Assembly: GCA_020426845.1 (NCBI GenBank)
Contig: JAGQPF010000517.1
Coordinates: forward strand, 1-64,000
Source of the DNA: Planctomycetales bacterium
GTDB lineage: Bacteria; Planctomycetota; Planctomycetia; Pirellulales; Pirellulaceae
Direction: 5' to 3'
DNA length: 64,000 nt
The position numbers were made by a program, and so were the translations under genes. The notes under the pieces are model-generated. The model did not search any database, was not told where the DNA came from, and saw only the letters and a program-made list of their open reading frames with translations. Shown here one piece after another: positions 52,302-60,824 of the stretch (its first letter is position 1; each line of letters opens with the position of its first letter).

Positions 52302-55300
52302 CAGCCAATCTCCGTCTCACGAATGGACGAGAAGGGCAAATGCTTTCTCGAACCCTGGTAACAGGCCAACGACGAATCCATCAACGCAATCTTGTCATCC
52401 TCGACCTGGTAGGGCTCGAAATGATCTTTGCAGAACACTTGTATCTCCGATGTCTCCGCATCCAACACCGCCAGATGCACCCAGCCCCCTTGGCATAGCC
52501 GAGCGATCGCTGCATTTCGTTGCATGATCGAAAGCATCGCCTCGGGCGTTGTCTCGATCACGAACAGCAGCCGCAATGGCTCGTGAATCTCCACCATCTG
52601 CTGGTAGAGTCCGGTCCGCAGATCGCTCGATGTGCCTTCCATGACGCCTAACAGCGAGACGATGTTGTGAGGCAGCTTTGATCCGGAGCCGTAATGGGAG
52701 TAGTCAACCGTCGAAAAATAGTACTCAAGGCTGATGCCCGCACAGACAGGAATGGCCGCCGAGAGAATTCGCAACAGGATCGAATGCTCTGCGTCGTCCT
52801 GAGTCGGGTCGTAGGAAGTGAGAAAGGAGCGGCGGTCGAGAAACAGGCCGCGCGACCAGGCGCGACGCCCGACCAGACAGAGTGCGTTCGTGGCGTGGTT
52901 GTACTCGGGACGCGCCTGGGAAATGTCCTGAGCCCGCGCCTCCACATGCCGGAGCGCATCGCGCGCCGAGACGTTCAGCGGGGCGGAGACAAAGCGGCGG
53001 CAGCGTTCGTGAGCGTTCCGTCGCCGGGCCTCCTCAATCGCCTCGCGAGCGGACTCAAAGTCCTCGCGATGCGAAGCGGGCATGCGGTCCAGATCGTAGA
53101 ACACCACCGAGTCATCGCAGGTGTTGTGATAAGCGCCCACGAAAACGGTGTCGTCGGGGATATCGATTCCCAGCGCGGACACCTTCGCTCGCACCCGCCA
53201 ATCGTTGGCCATCTCGGCAAAGGCGCGGGCATTCGGACCGCCTCGCTTACCCGCGCAGGCGCCGCAGCAGTAGGCCGACTCGTGGGGATTGTTCAAGCTC
53301 GAGGAGCCATGGCCGCAAGCAATGAACAGCCGCGAAAAGTCCTCGGACTTGGTCAGGCCGATGTCCTGCAACAGACGCGTCACGACGCCCGCCATCTCAT
53401 CGGTCGTATAGCCGATGTGACCGTTGTCGGGCCCCGGGTCGGGGGCAAATCGCTCCAGTTGTAGCTTGGTCACCGGCGGCGGTTGAAGCAGCGAGCCGAA
53501 GCGGCGGCGAATGCGAGCGGTGAGTCGCGGGAACAGCACCCGCGCGACCAGCGGCGCCGTCGCCAATGAGCCGACAATGCCCGTGACGATGCCGCCAATG
53601 AACGTGCGGCTGCGTGTGTGAAACGCGTGACTCGCCAGCCCCAAGCGGCGACGCAGGTTGGCGCGGCCGCGATGAACGCCCTCGAACGTGTAACCCACGT
53701 CCTCTTGAACGTAGTGGTCCGGCGTGATCACTCCCGGGCACAGCGGCTTATAAAACCCGTCCGCGGCGCCGCGATAGTAGATTGCGACAGCAAAGAAGCC
53801 CGCCGCGCCGAACGTCTCGCAACGAGGCTCCACTTCCTCCAGATGCCGGCGAAACGACTCTTCGCGGTCGTCGATGCAGGTCATCATCTGGAAAGCTGGC
53901 CGCTTGCTCCCACGCTTCGGCAATTGGCGGCGCCGCTCGGCGTGGTGGGAGAAAGCATCCAGCGCAGCGTGGCGAAACTGTCGCTCGTAAGCCTCGTGGA
54001 ACACGCGGCGCCGCTCGATCGAGGAAAAGCTCTCGACTTCCTCCGAGACGGCTCGCCAATCATCGTCACCAAGCGACAACAACTGGGGCGGCGTCCAGCC
54101 CAACATCTGAGCCACTTGGAAGAGCAAAAACGCACGACGCTCCAGGTTAAGCGGCTTGGGCTCTGCCAGTCGCTCACGCGACTGCCGCAACGTTTCCTGA
54201 ACACCGGGATGGCCGCCGAAGACGCTCTCTCCCACGTGGCGAATCGCGTGTTTTTCCAACAGCAATTGGATCGCCAGCATCCCTTCCAGGGACCCGGCCG
54301 GGATTGCGTGGACCACCCAATCGACGCCTGATTCGAGCTGCCAGATCATGCCGGCCCACCCACCGAGCGCCAGCAGCGACTGAACAATGAACTCTTCCCA
54401 ATCTTCCTCGGCGATCCTCAGCTCAGCTAAGGAAAGCTCGATTGACTGGGCGGCGGAGGCGCCGCTCGATCGAATCGCCTCCAACTCGTCGGGCAACTTC
54501 CGCAACCAGCGGTCGAGGCCTCGCGACTTGCCGGCATACAGCTCGACAAACGACTCGAAGAAGCCGCGCTCACGGTTCGGCAACGCCCAGTCGGAATAGC
54601 CTTGGTCGACATACGCGGCGCAGAAGCGAATCAACAAATTGTGGACATTGCGGTCAATATCCTCGCCGACCGCGTGCAGCAACACATCGCGTGGACGGAC
54701 GTAATTGCGTGCGGCGGGCTTGGGGGGATACACCTTCACACCTTGGCTCACCACGCGCCACAGGATGTTGAGCGAAAACGATTCCCATTGCGCGTCGCTC
54801 CACTTCGAGGCGTCGCGTCCCAACTTGGTCCACAACTCTTGGAGCGGCTCGCGAAGCTCTCCGACGGCGTTGTCCAGTGACGACGCGTCGCGCAAGTTAA
54901 GGTGATTCAGCCAAGCTCGCGTCTGGTCAATCATACGAGCTCGATTAGTCGGCGAAGTGCCGGGGCGAAACCGGTCCAACGCGTCCGTCTCGGCGACGAT
55001 CCACCGCAGCTCGGCATCGGGGCCGGCCAACAGCGGCTGCTGCAACATCGCCAGCCGAATCTGGCCACGAGTGCCGAGGCCGTCAATTCGCTCGAGATCT
55101 TGCTCGCCCAAGTCCGCGGCCAGCGCGGCTCGCAAGTGCCGATCCACAATCCGGCCCGAATCGTATAGCTGTCGATACTCGCGTTCGGAAAGATAGCCTT
55201 CGGCCCCATAACGCCGCTGACCCGATCGGATCGCGTCGTGAAACGACTCGCTTTCAAATGCATGCAGCGTGTTGTGGTGGACGAAAACCTCAATCGGCCC

Positions 55301-55510
55301 TTGGGCGGGAAGGTAGTGCGCCGCGTGGTGAATCAGGCGCCGAATGGTCGCTCCACCGGAGCTCGATTCGGCGCCGTGAACCACTTCGTCTGTTTGTAGA
55401 TCGGTCACGATCTTTGTTGTCCCGGGAGGGTATTCACTGGTAGGGCGGCGCAGGCGGGAACTTCGTTCGCCTTGGGCCGCATCGAACCCGGCAGGGTGGA
55501 GTTGTGACAC
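52301..55510 (-). CDS. dabA: DabA, inorganic carbon transporter subunit (DUF2309)
   Basis: A 1069-residue member of DUF2309/DabA, a carbonic-anhydrase-like protein that hydrates CO2 to bicarbonate in one direction when coupled to DabB. The zinc ligands known from Halothiobacillus DabA are all matched: Cys545 and Asp547 in TCIDDREES, His734 in CGHGSSS, and Cys749 in [10 protein letters not shown], with the same 2- and 15-residue spacings as there. It is peripheral; one hydrophobic stretch ([21 protein letters not shown]) may aid membrane contact. Start: GTG at 55510, since GAGGAG lies 5 bp upstream; the ATG-initiated extension reads as shadow. It heads the operon. A palindrome lies 75 bp upstream. 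Confidence 0.93.
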   Translation of the reverse strand: MSQLHPAGFDAAQGERSSRLRRPTSEYPPGTTKIVTDLQTDEVVHGAESSSGGATIRRLIHHAAHYLPAQGPIEVFVHHNTLHAFESESFHDAIRSGQRRYGAEGYLSEREYRQLYDSGRIVDRHLRAALAADLGEQDLERIDGLGTRGQIRLAMLQQPLLAGPDAELRWIVAETDALDRFRPGTSPTNRARMIDQTRAWLNHLNLRDASSLDNAVGELREPLQELWTKLGRDASKWSDAQWESFSLNILWRVVSQGVKVYPPKPAARNYVRPRDVLLHAVGEDIDRNVHNLLIRFCAAYVDQGYSDWALPNRERGFFESFVELYAGKSRGLDRWLRKLPDELEAIRSSGASAAQSIELSLAELRIAEEDWEEFIVQSLLALGGWAGMIWQLESGVDWVVHAIPAGSLEGMLAIQLLLEKHAIRHVGESVFGGHPGVQETLRQSRERLAEPKPLNLERRAFLLFQVAQMLGWTPPQLLSLGDDDWRAVSEEVESFSSIERRRVFHEAYERQFRHAALDAFSHHAERRRQLPKRGSKRPAFQMMTCIDDREESFRRHLEEVEPRCETFGAAGFFAVAIYYRGAADGFYKPLCPGVITPDHYVQEDVGYTFEGVHRGRANLRRRLGLASHAFHTRSRTFIGGIVTGIVGSLATAPLVARVLFPRLTARIRRRFGSLLQPPPVTKLQLERFAPDPGPDNGHIGYTTDEMAGVVTRLLQDIGLTKSEDFSRLFIACGHGSSSLNNPHESAYCCGACAGKRGGPNARAFAEMANDWRVRAKVSALGIDIPDDTVFVGAYHNTCDDSVVFYDLDRMPASHREDFESAREAIEEARRRNAHERCRRFVSAPLNVSARDALRHVEARAQDISQARPEYNHATNALCLVGRRAWSRGLFLDRRSFLTSYDPTQDDAEHSILLRILSAAIPVCAGISLEYYFSTVDYSHYGSGSKLPHNIVSLLGVMEGTSSDLRTGLYQQMVEIHEPLRLLFVIETTPEAMLSIMQRNAAIARLCQGGWVHLAVLDAETSEIQVFCKDHFEPYQVEDDKIALMDSSLACYQGSRKHLPFSSIRETEIG

Positions 55511-55575
55511 GCTCGCTCCTCGAGCGGAATTCAACAGCCGGGAAAGGTGTTCGGGAGTCTCCGAAAGCCACCCAA

Positions 55576-55598
55576 AACATAGATCACGAGGATCGTGA
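55576..55598 (-). promoter_or_regulatory. candidate dab operon promoter and operator palindrome
   Basis: On the minus strand a -10-like TATGTT (55576-55581) is immediately preceded by TCACGATCCTCGTGA (55584-55598), a 15-bp palindrome with 6-bp arms. It sits about 75 bp upstream of the DabA start. A weak -35 (TAGACC) would give a 20-bp spacer. The palindrome may bind a regulator; none is encoded nearby. Confidence 0.3.
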
Positions 55599-56020
55599 GT
55601 TGGTCTAGGGACCGGGGAGAGGTAAGAGGAGCCAAATACGCAACCATCATGCCAGTGCCCCAGGGCAGACACTGCTGCGACAACTGGACGCACCCGACTG
55701 CGTCAAACCACGAAAATTGCTGCATTTGCCAAAGCCGGGCGGACGGGCGGGAAGCTGCTTCCGCCAACGCGGGTGCAATTGTCTGCAGACCACATGCAGT
55801 TCACTGCATGCCTCGGGGCGAAAAAGTGACACCTTTTGCGTAATTCGCGATCGTTGGCCGCTCGGCCCCTTGGCGTGTTTCGAGCACCTCATACCGATCA
55901 ACGCCGAGCAAGCTGCCGGAGAATGCCCGATCCTGGCAAGATTCGCTGAGCCGAACCGAATGGAAATGCACAATTCAAACCGTGGCGGCAAGCCGCTGAC
56001 CGTTCAACTTGGGGAGTAGC
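55599..56020 (+). other. intergenic region, no gene seen
   Basis: About 420 bp between the dab operon start and the next plus-strand gene. Open frames here are short and look like shadow. It may carry promoters for both directions. Confidence 0.45.
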
Positions 56021-56314
56021 ATGGCTGTGTTCAACCGCCTCTGCATGAGCTTGGCATTCTTCGTCGGGTTGGGCCTGGCCATCCTGGGAACCTTCGGATT
56101 CTTCTTGGGCTCATCCGCGCACTTCGTGCTGCCACCCATCCTGGGCGGACTGCCGCTGCTGGTTGGGTGGGGAATTGTGATCGCGGTCATCCGCGCTTGG
56201 GACGTGATTCCTCAGAAGCGCCCCTTGCGCGCTCCCGCTCCAGATCCGAAATTCCCCTCGTCACGCCCCAAGCCCGACACGGATGTGCGCTCCGCACCGC
56301 CAATCCGCACCTAG
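56021..56314 (+). CDS. small two-helix membrane protein, unknown
   Basis: A 97-residue protein. Two hydrophobic helices (LAFFVGLGLAILGTFGFFLG, LGGLPLLVGWGIVIAVI) are followed by a Pro/Arg-rich cytoplasmic tail. A strong ribosome site (GGGGAG, 6 bp) supports the ATG at 56021. I do not recognise the family. It lies between the dab operon and the porin and could be a small partner of either, but nothing shows this. Confidence 0.65.
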   Translation: MAVFNRLCMSLAFFVGLGLAILGTFGFFLGSSAHFVLPPILGGLPLLVGWGIVIAVIRAWDVIPQKRPLRAPAPDPKFPSSRPKPDTDVRSAPPIRT

Positions 56315-56377
56315 TGCCTATTGTGGTTTTGAGCGCAAGTTGCAGCCTGGCAGCCTGCACTACGACGAAGTTCGAAG

Positions 56378-56393
56378 CTTCTAGTTCTAGAAG
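56378..56393. terminator. candidate bidirectional terminator hairpin
   Basis: CTTCTAG-TT-CTAGAAG is a perfect 7-bp stem. It overlaps the stop codon of the porin gene on the minus strand and lies 64 bp after the small membrane protein's stop. No U-run follows, so this is a weak call. Confidence 0.3.
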
Positions 56394-57715
56394 TCGAAGT
56401 GGGCCCGAGCAGCGATCAGATCGGCATCGCTGCCAACGTTGGCCGGATCATCCAAGAATGCGTGAATGTAGTTGAACTGCAACTTGGTGAACTGATTGAG
56501 ATACCAGTTCAGGCCGAGCGTGGTGGTGTTCAACTGGCCGCCCCGCACGTCGGCCGAGTTGAGGTCAAGCATGGACCAACGGGCGGCCACTTCCCAGGCC
56601 CCGCCACCGGCTCCGAAATTGTTCGCGGGCACGACGCGGCCGAGCACTCCGTTCTTGCGATTGTAGGGACGATGCTCACCGGTCAATATCCAGCCAGCTT
56701 GCGCCGACACACCGGAGAAGGCCACCGTCGAGCCGCCGATTCGATCGACCACCGCGTAGATCAGCTCCGCTTGCGCATGAAGCGGACCGCTCGTTCCGGC
56801 CATTTCGGCGCCGAACAGGTTGACGGAATTGGTCGCGATCACGCCCGTGTCGACGAACGGGGGCACGGTGCTAGGCACGCCCGGGGGAACCAGCGCGCCG
56901 CCGGTCTCCGAGAGGAAGAACTCGGGCTGTGCCAAGTATTGAACCGCGTCGTTGGCCGGATCGATGAAGTTGTAGGCGCCGCCCAGATGGAGCGCTGATC
57001 CATCCGCGCCTTCAAGCACCAGACCAGTGAGCCGACTTGCCAACCCATATCCCCCGTTGTCTCCCACTTGGCCGCCGAAGACGTCGGTCGGGAAGCGAAA
57101 CCCGGACAATGCCCAAGTCACTCCCAAGTCCTCCGCGGCGCCATAGGTCATCACGCCAATCTGCCGAAACGGCAGGAAGGCAAACGGCAAACTGCGTTCG
57201 ATGAAGGTCAACTCCTTCACACTGGTCAGGCCATCCAAGCCGATCGGCTGCCGATAATTGCCGATTTTGACTTGGCCAAACCAGCCAAGGTTCTGCACAT
57301 CGAGCCAGACGTCCATGAAGCTGGGGCGTCCCGGCAAACCAAAATCGAATTCAACCATGTAGGCCACGTTGTCGGCGACGTTGCCGATCGCCGCGAGCCG
57401 CGCGCGACGAAAGTCGGCGCCATCTTGAATGTCACCGACCGAGGCGATGTTGGCCGCAGTCTGGTGAGCCCAGCCAGCGTCGGTCTGCACTAAACCACTG
57501 AGCCGCGCCGTGGGAAAACTGGGTTTGGCGACGGGAGGCAGCGGACAACAGACAGCCGGCATCGGTGAGCTGGCGGACTGACGCAGCGCCGTCACCTCCG
57601 CTTCGAGCGCGGCGATGCGACTGGCCAGTGCCGAGTCGGCGCCGAGCTGCGCCTCCGACTTTGCCGCACATGTCAAAACCAAGCTCAATGCAAACAGCAG
57701 CCTTCCGTGGCGCAT
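56387..57715 (-). CDS. outer-membrane porin (OprP/OprO-type)
   Basis: A 442-residue outer-membrane channel. Signal peptide ([18 protein letters not shown]), a short coiled coil ([18 protein letters not shown], as in trimeric porins), a Pro-rich linker and then a beta-barrel with alternating aromatic/polar strands: [57 protein letters not shown]. The final Phe in AHFDF is the usual barrel-insertion signal. This matches the phosphate-selective porin O/P family (PF07396). Anion selectivity is likely but not shown. Ribosome site GGAAGGAAGA supports the ATG. Its stop overlaps a hairpin. Confidence 0.88.
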   Translation of the reverse strand: MRHGRLLFALSLVLTCAAKSEAQLGADSALASRIAALEAEVTALRQSASSPMPAVCCPLPPVAKPSFPTARLSGLVQTDAGWAHQTAANIASVGDIQDGADFRRARLAAIGNVADNVAYMVEFDFGLPGRPSFMDVWLDVQNLGWFGQVKIGNYRQPIGLDGLTSVKELTFIERSLPFAFLPFRQIGVMTYGAAEDLGVTWALSGFRFPTDVFGGQVGDNGGYGLASRLTGLVLEGADGSALHLGGAYNFIDPANDAVQYLAQPEFFLSETGGALVPPGVPSTVPPFVDTGVIATNSVNLFGAEMAGTSGPLHAQAELIYAVVDRIGGSTVAFSGVSAQAGWILTGEHRPYNRKNGVLGRVVPANNFGAGGGAWEVAARWSMLDLNSADVRGGQLNTTTLGLNWYLNQFTKLQFNYIHAFLDDPANVGSDADLIAARAHFDF

Positions 57716-58311
57716 GCTCTCTTCCTTCCGCGCGGCCGGTCCGTGGCCGCTTCGCGATGACTCGACGAGTCGTTTGTCGGTTGGTTGTCAATGATTGACA
57801 CGGCCACTCCGGATGTTGCAGCACGCCCCTCCCGGGCTCCAGCGCGGCTAGAGTTTGATCGACGAAACGTCGATGGTTCCCCATCCCAATCCAAGAATGC
57901 GCAGTGTTCCGCAGGGAATCGCTCAAGATTATGCCGGTTTGCGCAACCACTTGCAGTCGCTGTGCAACATTTTGCCGGAAGCTGGAACGACGGCGCGGCT
58001 GCAGCTTGTGAATGTTCGGAACAAGCGGTGGATCCCGAAAAACCGATTCTTTTGCAGTCCAGCGTCTGCCCGCTTCGATGGGTACGACGGACTTCCAGTC
58101 CGTCGAGCCTCGATCCACGACTGCGATGGGAAGGATCGAGGACGGCCGATCAACATGCCTGGATGCGTGCTGGATCTTCGCGTATCGCGGTGTCGCGAGC
58201 GGGTTTCGTTTTGCCCTTTTCTACTATGCCTATAGTGGTTAGCATTTTTGAAGGCGGTTGAATCACAATCGCCTCCTCAGGAATGGAATCGCCTCTTATC
58301 GGAGCAGCAGG
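57716..58311 (+). other. intergenic region with one family D palindrome and no sure gene
   Basis: About 600 bp between the divergent porin and YceI genes. A family D palindrome (GACGGACTTCCAGTCCGTC) lies at 58086-58104. An open frame at 57855-58235 on the plus strand has the start MIDETSMVPHPNPRMRS but ends in Arg/Cys-rich sequence running through the repeat, so it is likely chance or decayed. The region should contain promoters for both flanking genes. Confidence 0.5.
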
Positions 58312-59094
58312 ATGGACCCTCGCAACAACAGGTCCCCGCATTTTCTTGCCGGACTTGTGACCGTGGCCGTTCTCGGCCTCGCCATCTTCGCCTACTCGGC
58401 AACAACATCCGTGGCACAGGCCCCCGCTCAGACAGGGCAGCCGTTCGGGCAGCCAGCCGGACAGGCAATTGGTCAGCCAACCGCCCTTGCGTCCGGCAAC
58501 GTCGATTTGGCGAGGAGCCGCGTGTTCATTTTTGTCGGCAAGTCCGGCTTTGGCCACGAACATGGGGTCGAAGGCCTGCTTTCCTCCGGGACGCTGCAGC
58601 TAGGCGCTGCGCAGAACGCCGGACAGTTGGTGTTCGACATGCGTACCTTCGATGCGGACACCCCCGTCGCTCGCAAGTATGTGGGGCTGAAGGGAACGAC
58701 CGATGAATCGACTCGCAAACAGGTGAACGACAACATGCGTGGCGCCGCCGTGCTGGATGTTAGCCGCTACCCAACGGCCACCTTCAAGATCAACGCCGCT
58801 CGGCAGCTCGCGCAGAAGAGTCGCAACGGCAATCTGCAATACCTGTTGGACGGCGTGTTCACGCTTCACGGCGTGAGCCGGCCGCTGCAGGTTGCCGTGG
58901 TGTCCATTCCGCAACAAGGCGCAACTCGCGTCGCGGGTAATTTCGAGATTCAACAAACACAGTTTGGCATCAAGCCGTTTTCCAAGGGACTGGGGCTCGT
59001 GGGCGTGACCGACGAGTTGCGGATCTATGGCGATCTGCAACTGACGACGGCCCCTCGCGCCGCGCAGTCTTCGGGACAGGGAGTCCGTCAATGA
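58312..59094 (+). CDS. YceI-family lipid/polyisoprenoid-binding protein
   Basis: A 260-residue periplasmic protein. After an N-terminal helix (LAGLVTVAVLGLAIFAYSA), which serves as signal or anchor, comes a Gln/Pro/Gly-rich linker and then the YceI lipocalin-like beta-barrel (about 60-250): ARSRVFIFVGKSGFGHEHGVEG, DMRTFDADTPVARKY, DVSRYPTATFKI, LDGVFTLHGVSRPLQV and IQQTQFGIKPFSKGLGLVGVTDELRI. These are the usual YceI strands; relatives bind octaprenyl or fatty lipids in the barrel. A ribosome site GGAG fixes ATG at 58312. Its stop overlaps the next gene's start (ATGA). As first gene of this run, it probably holds a lipid intermediate. Confidence 0.85.
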   Translation: MDPRNNRSPHFLAGLVTVAVLGLAIFAYSATTSVAQAPAQTGQPFGQPAGQAIGQPTALASGNVDLARSRVFIFVGKSGFGHEHGVEGLLSSGTLQLGAAQNAGQLVFDMRTFDADTPVARKYVGLKGTTDESTRKQVNDNMRGAAVLDVSRYPTATFKINAARQLAQKSRNGNLQYLLDGVFTLHGVSRPLQVAVVSIPQQGATRVAGNFEIQQTQFGIKPFSKGLGLVGVTDELRIYGDLQLTTAPRAAQSSGQGVRQ

Positions 59095-59948
59095 TCGAGT
59101 GCACAGCCGTGCAAAAATCGGTGGTCCGCTGGCATTATGACCTCAGCACCGTTTTTTACCGCATGCTTTGGGGGCCACACATCCATCACGGATTGTGGCA
59201 AAACGCCGAACACGCTCAACGCCTCGAGTCACCCGGCAAGGCTCAGGTCCAACTCACCGAGACGCTGGCCGACCTGGCTGGCGTTTCCGAACAGACCAAG
59301 CTGGCGGACATCGGCTGCGGCATGGGTGGCTCGTCGATTCATCTGGCGCGCACGCGGCATTGCCGAGCGACGGGAGTCACCATCAGCCCGTTGCAGCGTC
59401 GCTGGGCGGCAACCATCGCGATGCTAAAAGGCGTCCGCTCGCGAACCCAATTCATCTGCGCCGACGCGGAGGAGATTGCCTTTGACCACGCGTCCTTCGA
59501 CGTGGTCTGGAGCATCGAGTGCACCGAGCACCTGTTCGACAAGCCTGCTTTCTTCCGCAAAGCGTACGACTGGCTGAAACCGGGCGGCCGAATGGCGATC
59601 TGCGCGTGGCTGGCAGGAGAGAATCTCGACAACGCCGACAAGGAGCAACAAGTCTACGACGTCTGTGAAGGGTTTTTCTGTCCTTCACTTGGCTCCGCCG
59701 AGGATTACATAGGATGGATGCGCGACGCCGGAATGCAAATCACAGGCTGGCACGACTGGACTCGTCGGGTCGAGCGGACTTGGGACGTCTGTGAGCAACG
59801 CGTGCGGCGGACCGGCGTGCGTTGGCTGGCGAAGGCGATCGACCAGGACACGGTCATGTTCCTGGATCGTTTCCGGACGTTGCGGGACGCCTACACCACA
59901 GGCGCGATGCAGTATGGCTGCTTCGTGGCGGAGAAGCCCACTCTATGA
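59091..59948 (+). CDS. SAM-dependent methyltransferase (tocopherol/UbiE-like)
   Basis: A 285-residue methyltransferase. The start VRWHYDLSTVFYRMLWGPHIHHGLW resembles gamma-tocopherol methyltransferase and related C-methyltransferases; motif I LADIGCGMGGSSIHLA is followed by GVTISPLQRRWA, FDVVWSIECTEHL and LKPGGRMAICAW. These features point to methylation of a ring or lipid acceptor. The ATG overlaps the YceI stop (ATGA) and its own stop overlaps the next start (ATGA), so translation of the chain is coupled. Acceptor unknown. Confidence 0.86.
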   Translation: MIECTAVQKSVVRWHYDLSTVFYRMLWGPHIHHGLWQNAEHAQRLESPGKAQVQLTETLADLAGVSEQTKLADIGCGMGGSSIHLARTRHCRATGVTISPLQRRWAATIAMLKGVRSRTQFICADAEEIAFDHASFDVVWSIECTEHLFDKPAFFRKAYDWLKPGGRMAICAWLAGENLDNADKEQQVYDVCEGFFCPSLGSAEDYIGWMRDAGMQITGWHDWTRRVERTWDVCEQRVRRTGVRWLAKAIDQDTVMFLDRFRTLRDAYTTGAMQYGCFVAEKPTL

Positions 59949-60796
59949 CGTCTGCCGCGACCGAGCCGCTGCGGCAAGCAAGCGCGAGTCAGCAGGCCGA
60001 TTCCGGGGGCCTTGCCCACCGAGGCAAGTGGGGCGCCGAGCGACTGCGACGAACCATGGGCCTGGCAGCCGGCGTAGCCACGCACCTGCTGTTCGGCTTC
60101 ACCGTCTGGCACCTATTCTATTTTTTGAAAGGCCGCGTCCCGGCCGAGAGCGTCGCGCCCAGCCGCGGGCCGCTGCTCGTCGACGGGCTGCTGGCACTAC
60201 AATTCGCGGTGCCGCACAGCATCTTGCTGCACCCGGCGACGCGGCGGAGACTGCGTCCGTGGATCGCCTCCCCGTTCTATGGTTTGTTTTTCTGTGCCGC
60301 CACTTGCCTCAGTTTGCTGCTGACCATCGCTTGTTGGCGCCCTTGTGACGTCGCCATCTGGAGTTTGGACGGCCCGGCCGGCGCCGCGATGAGCTGGGCG
60401 TTCGGGCTCTCCTGGGTGGCGTTGTTCTACAGCCTGCATCTCTCCGGCCTCGGCTATCAAACCGGGCTCACACCCTGGCTCGCCTGGGTGCGCCGCCAGC
60501 CGCCTCCGCCCCGCGAGTTTCGCGAGCAGGGCTGGTATCGATGGTTTCGCCATCCCATCTACCTCAGCTTCCTCGGATTGATCTGGTTCACACCCCACAT
60601 GACGCTCGACCGAGCGGTGCTGACCGGCATCTGGACGATCTACATCTTTGTCGGCAGCTGGCTGAAGGATCGGCGCCTGGAGTTTTACAATGGCGCCTCC
60701 TATTTCGAGTACGAGTCGCGAGTGCCCGGCTATCCGCTTTTGACGTTTGGTCCGCTCGGCCGGCGTCGTGTTCCGAGCGAGAACTTGGCAGAATGA
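59945..60796 (+). CDS. ICMT/MddA-like membrane methyltransferase
   Basis: A 283-residue membrane enzyme of the isoprenylcysteine-carboxyl-methyltransferase-like (NnrU/MddA/PEMT) group. About six helices (LLFGFTVWHLFYFL, GLFFCAATCLSLLLTIACW, WAFGLSWVALFYSLHLSGL). The conserved C-terminal block REQGWYRWFRHPIYLSFLGL, then WLKDRRLEFYNGASYFEYESRVPGY contains the RHPIY and the Glu/Arg-rich SAM-binding loop. In alkylpyrone/alkylresorcinol operons of other bacteria (BpsB in Bacillus) a homologue O-methylates the lipid product. Start ATG at 59945 overlaps the previous stop (ATGA). Alternative: MddA, methanethiol methylation; operon context favours a lipid. Confidence 0.8.
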   Translation: MTSAATEPLRQASASQQADSGGLAHRGKWGAERLRRTMGLAAGVATHLLFGFTVWHLFYFLKGRVPAESVAPSRGPLLVDGLLALQFAVPHSILLHPATRRRLRPWIASPFYGLFFCAATCLSLLLTIACWRPCDVAIWSLDGPAGAAMSWAFGLSWVALFYSLHLSGLGYQTGLTPWLAWVRRQPPPPREFREQGWYRWFRHPIYLSFLGLIWFTPHMTLDRAVLTGIWTIYIFVGSWLKDRRLEFYNGASYFEYESRVPGYPLLTFGPLGRRRVPSENLAE

Positions 60797-60824
60797 ACTT
60801 TTGCCAAAGTTCTCAGGTGCCGCC

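Noticed and set aside
57855-58235. 126-codon plus-strand frame upstream of the YceI gene
   Set aside because: Runs through a family D repeat and ends in Arg/Cys-rich sequence; only its first part looks protein-like.
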